Positions 3,635 to 6,485 of a stretch of 6,485 nucleotides of DNA are shown here, piece after piece. The notes under the pieces are model-generated. The model searched no databases. It worked only from the letters and a program-made list of their open reading frames with translations, and was not told the DNA's origin. The position numbers and the translations under genes are program-made. Origin of the DNA: Patescibacteria group bacterium UBA2193 (GTDB lineage: Bacteria > Patescibacteriota > Minisyncoccia > Moranbacterales > DUUL01); NCBI GenBank assembly GCA_002327335.1, contig DCVH01000056.1, positions 1 through 6,485 of the forward strand. The letters run 5' to 3'. Every line of letters begins with the position of its first letter. The first letter of the stretch is position 1.

Positions 3635-4867
3635 ATGATTAAGGATTTTTTTATCGCCTGCTGGCTTAGCTTCAAGCAAGTGACGCGCAGTAACAAAAAA
3701 AGCGTTGTAATGACCATAGTAGTGGTGGTTTTGTTGTTCATTAATATTCTTTTTGTCGCATCTATGATGTCGGGGCTTATAATCACAGTCAACAATCAGA
3801 TTATAAATTATCAATATGGCAATATTGTTATTGAGCCAAGCAAGGAAAGTGTAAGCGATGCTTACATAAAACAGGCGGATAAAACATTAAGCGATATTAA
3901 AAAAATACCTGGCATTATTGGAGCAGTTCAGCATTACAAATCCGGCGTTAAAATTACATATGATCGGGAGAAAAAAGGAATCAATGTCAAAGATATCAGC
4001 GGGTATTTACTTTCAATAATACCTTCAGAGGAATTCAAGGTTCTTAAAATAAATTCGAAGATCGTTTCCGGAAGATATTTGGAAGATGGGGATCGCAATA
4101 AGATACTTCTTGGTCGGGAAATCAGCGGAGGGTTTGGAGCTACTTTCGACATGAAATCACTGGGCGGAGTAAAAGTCGGAGAAGAAGTCTATGTTTATTA
4201 TCCCAACGGGATAAGCCGAAAATATGAAGTGGCTGGAATTTTTGCCACCAAAAGCTTCTTGGCTGATGCGCAGGCCTATGTGACAAAAGATGAGATGGAA
4301 GAAGTGATGGGGCAACATGATCTGGCTGACGAAATAATCGTGAAAACCGCAACAACCGGAGATGAAAATAAATATATTCCAAGAATCGAAAATATAGCGG
4401 AACAAAAATTAAACCTTTATCCCTGGAGCGATTATTTGGGCGCTCTGGCAACCGTTACGGACAGTTTTGATTTTATAAAGCTGATTTTCTATTTTATCGG
4501 ACTGGCTGTTTCCGGCGCCAGCATTTTTATAATCATCTATATAAATCTGAACAACCAGAGAAAACAAATAGGAATATTGAAAGCTATCGGCATGGAAAAC
4601 AAAATCATCATCGTTTCTTATGTGCTTCAAGCTTTCTTTTACGGCCTTTTGGGTGTGATTTTCGGAAGACTTCTGCTGGAATATGCGATTTTGCCATATT
4701 TCATCAAGCATCCGCTGGAACTTCCCATAGGATATGCCAGTCTTAACATTGAAAACGTCGATCTCGTGCGCACGGAAATAAGCATGATCGTCGTATCCAT
4801 CATAGCCGGGTTCATTCCTTCGCTTCAAATTGCCAGAAAGAATATATTGGATTCCATATTTAAATAA
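3635..4867 (+). CDS. ABC transporter permease, MacB/FtsX family
   Basis: A 410-residue membrane subunit with the MacB-type layout: one N-terminal span (about 23-46), a large extracytoplasmic domain (about 50-275, MacB_PCD-like), and three C-terminal spans (about 281-304, 324-348, 382-398) forming the FtsX domain. Before the third span it has the conserved coupling segment NNQRKQIGILKAIGM (306-320), which contacts the ATPase. It ends GFIPSLQIARKNILDSIF, matching the usual family C-terminus. MacB-type permeases do not move substrate through the membrane like classic exporters but drive it by transmembrane conformational change. Here the ATPase is a separate gene, as in LolCDE and Gram-positive-type systems, not fused as in MacB. 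The stop is 7 bases before the ATPase start, indicating one transcript. Substrate unknown: peptide, lipoprotein or drug are all possible. Confidence 0.92.
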   Translation: MIKDFFIACWLSFKQVTRSNKKSVVMTIVVVVLLFINILFVASMMSGLIITVNNQIINYQYGNIVIEPSKESVSDAYIKQADKTLSDIKKIPGIIGAVQHYKSGVKITYDREKKGINVKDISGYLLSIIPSEEFKVLKINSKIVSGRYLEDGDRNKILLGREISGGFGATFDMKSLGGVKVGEEVYVYYPNGISRKYEVAGIFATKSFLADAQAYVTKDEMEEVMGQHDLADEIIVKTATTGDENKYIPRIENIAEQKLNLYPWSDYLGALATVTDSFDFIKLIFYFIGLAVSGASIFIIIYINLNNQRKQIGILKAIGMENKIIIVSYVLQAFFYGLLGVIFGRLLLEYAILPYFIKHPLELPIGYASLNIENVDLVRTEISMIVVSIIAGFIPSLQIARKNILDSIFK

Positions 4868-4874
4868 AAAATCA

Positions 4875-5552
4875 ATGAAAGAAGAAAAAAATATCATAAC
4901 CGTTAATAATTTGCACAAAACTTATCCAGGGGAAGTTCCTTTGCATGTGCTTAAGGGCGTGAGCTTCTCCGTGAAAGAAGGAGAGTTCGTGGCCGTTATG
5001 GGAAGAAGCGGTAGTGGGAAATCGACGCTTCTGCATCAGCTCAGCCTTTTGGATAATCCTGATGAAGGAGAAATTATTGTTGAGAATAAGGAACTAACAA
5101 CTTTAAATGAGAAGGAAAAAGCAAAATATCGTCTTCAATCTTTCGGTTATGTTTTTCAGGAGTATGCCCTTCTTCCTGAATTTACAGCTATTGAGGCGGT
5201 GAGCTTGCCCTTGATTTTGCAGCATCATTCGATGAAAGAAAGTCGGGAGCGCGCCAAGGAAATGCTGAAGCTGGTTCAACTGGAAGATCGATTGGATCAT
5301 TTTCCATCGGAGATGTCGGGAGGAGAACAGCAAAGAGTGGCGGTAGCGAGAGCGTTGGTCAATAATCCGAAGATTTTGTTTGCCGATGAACCTTGCGCCA
5401 ATCTTGATTCGGAAACATCAAAAGTAATTTTGGATCTTTTCAAGAAGCTCAATAAAGAACTCGGACAAACTATAATCCTGGTAACGCATGAGCCGGAAGA
5501 TGAAAAATATGTCGACAGGGTGATTCACATGAAAGATGGCATTTTATTATAA
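4875..5552 (+). CDS. ABC transporter ATP-binding protein, MacB/LolD type
   Basis: A 225-residue nucleotide-binding subunit with every motif present: Walker A GRSGSGKST (43-51), Q-loop Gln95 in YVFQEYALLPEFTA, signature SGGEQQR (148-154), Walker B ILFADEP (167-173, catalytic Glu172), D-loop ANLD (175-178) and switch His205 in VTHEPE. The order and spacing match the MacB/LolD/FtsE group. The usual TGNLD is CANLD here, a mild variation. I chose ATG 4875, not the upstream TTG at 4830 that lies inside the permease gene, because the fold begins with ITVNNLHKTY just after it. No Shine-Dalgarno sequence is visible; translation is probably coupled to the permease, whose stop is 7 bases upstream. It powers the permease by ATP hydrolysis on the cytoplasmic side. 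Confidence 0.95.
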   Translation: MKEEKNIITVNNLHKTYPGEVPLHVLKGVSFSVKEGEFVAVMGRSGSGKSTLLHQLSLLDNPDEGEIIVENKELTTLNEKEKAKYRLQSFGYVFQEYALLPEFTAIEAVSLPLILQHHSMKESRERAKEMLKLVQLEDRLDHFPSEMSGGEQQRVAVARALVNNPKILFADEPCANLDSETSKVILDLFKKLNKELGQTIILVTHEPEDEKYVDRVIHMKDGILL

Positions 5553-5577
5553 TTTAAATGTTTAATCGAATAAAAAA

Positions 5578-6485
5578 ATGACGAAAATAAGAAAAATATT
5601 TGCCTGGGTTGTAATTGTTGCCATTTTGACGGTGGGAGTCTTTATCATCCTGAAGGGTAAAGAGCAAAAAATTGATTATGCGCTTACCCCCGTGACTCGA
5701 GGAACCCTGACCCAAACCGTTTCGGCGAATGGGAAATATCTGTCCAAAGAAGAAGCCAATATCAGTTTTAGAATTTCGGGACAGGTCACGGATGTTAAGG
5801 TAAATATTGGCGATAAGGTAAGAAAAGGACAGATTATGGCAAGCGTTGATACCGGCACACTGTCTGACAAGCTTCAGCAAGCAAAGGAACAAGTCACCGC
5901 CCAGAAAAAAATTCTGGCATACCAGAAGGAAAAAGACGATTTGTATGAGAAGGAACAGCGGGATTCTCAAAAAGCAGTAATAAGAGGAGCCGAATCGGTT
6001 GTAGAAGAAATAAATAAGCAATTCGCATACGCCATTATTAAGGCACCGATGGATGGAATAGTCGCAGAAAGAAACATAAATATCGGAGAGATTGCGCAAG
6101 CTGGAAATCCAGCGTTTACAATTATAAAAGAGAATGAGATGAGGATAGAAGTCAAGGTTCCGGAGGTGGATATTGCCGATGTCGAGATTGGTCAAAAAGT
6201 TGGTGTCAAATTCGACGCCTATCCGGAAAACAAAAGATTCGAAGCTGTGATAACGGAAATAGATCCCGCGCCGATTACTGTCCAGAATGTTGTCTATTAT
6301 GTAGTCAAAATGCGAATTGAAAATCCTGATGCTGGATTAAAATATGGCATGAGTTGCACAATTTATGATCAAACAAATCAAAAAGACAATATTCTTATAA
6401 TCCCCAAGTGGGCGATAGAAAAAGAGGGCGATAAAAAATTTGTTACTATAATGACTGATACTGAAAAGAAAAGCGTGGAAAGGAA
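5578..6485 (+). CDS. Membrane fusion/adaptor protein, MacA/HlyD family (partial, runs off the edge)
   Basis: The frame is open from ATG 5578 to the window edge, giving 302 residues without a stop. A basic start (MTKIRKIF) and a membrane span (about 8-25) form a signal anchor. The first half of the lipoyl-like domain is at about 60-92 (ISGQVTDVKVNIGDKVRKGQIMASVDT). A short charged helical hairpin follows (about 94-149). The second lipoyl half is at about 150-183 (YAIIKAPMDGIVAERNINIGE, then AGNPAFTI). A beta-barrel domain begins at about 187 (MRIEVKVPEVDIADVEIGQKVGV) and the membrane-proximal domain after about 270. The hairpin is short, with about 55 residues between the lipoyl halves, which suits a cell without a TolC partner. 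It starts 25 bases after the ATPase and completes a MacAB-like exporter with the two genes before it. A long minus-strand frame over the same DNA is a shadow. Confidence 0.9.
   Translation, partial: MTKIRKIFAWVVIVAILTVGVFIILKGKEQKIDYALTPVTRGTLTQTVSANGKYLSKEEANISFRISGQVTDVKVNIGDKVRKGQIMASVDTGTLSDKLQQAKEQVTAQKKILAYQKEKDDLYEKEQRDSQKAVIRGAESVVEEINKQFAYAIIKAPMDGIVAERNINIGEIAQAGNPAFTIIKENEMRIEVKVPEVDIADVEIGQKVGVKFDAYPENKRFEAVITEIDPAPITVQNVVYYVVKMRIENPDAGLKYGMSCTIYDQTNQKDNILIIPKWAIEKEGDKKFVTIMTDTEKKSVER

Noticed and set aside
4140..4451. Minus-strand open frames over the permease gene
   Set aside because: Antisense of the permease extracytoplasmic domain; no motif and no start signal.
5554..6195. 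213-codon minus-strand open frame
   Set aside because: Shadow of the adaptor protein gene, whose plus-strand frame is open to the edge and shows clear lipoyl and barrel motifs.

Overview
The window looks like low-GC bacterial DNA, most plausibly from a Patescibacteria (CPR) genome. This is inferred from four things: the style of the zinc-ribbon serine recombinase, the weak or absent Shine-Dalgarno sequences, the compact ABC export operon, and the short coiled-coil hairpin of the adaptor protein. No rRNA or marker gene confirms it. All genes read well with ordinary stop codons.

Layout. Positions 1-224 hold the C-terminal end of a PDZ-domain protein, probably an HtrA/DegP-type serine protease, followed by a clear terminator (243-290). 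A tRNA-Gln(CTG) lies at 387-458. Convergent to it, a large serine recombinase (1946-447, minus strand) ends inside the tRNA: its last codons and stop are read from the tRNA 3' end in antisense. The recombinase has a sigma-70-type promoter (2112-2083) and a leader of about 130 nt with crossed inverted repeats and a possible 14-residue leader peptide.

From 2126 to 2328, on the opposite strand, lies a remnant of a second recombinase C-terminus. Its last 127 bases form an inverted repeat with 456-582 at about 92% identity. The two copies keep the same reading frame but differ by small perfect palindromes: one added, one swapped. This suggests in-frame palindromic elements acting on the recombinase tail. 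From about 2332 to 2640 there is no convincing gene, only hairpins, homopolymer runs and a possible third recombinase scrap.

From 2668 onward comes a coherent export operon on the plus strand. It consists of an extended -10 promoter with a palindromic operator, a TetR/AcrR regulator (2747-3334), a 46-residue single-span membrane protein (3395-3535), a long intercistronic hairpin (3535-3597), a MacB/FtsX-type permease (3635-4867), its ATPase (4875-5552), and a MacA/HlyD-type adaptor protein (5578 to the window edge). The likely logic is that TetR represses its own promoter until a ligand binds, after which the permease, ATPase and adaptor assemble into an ABC exporter of unknown substrate. The small membrane protein may be an accessory subunit.
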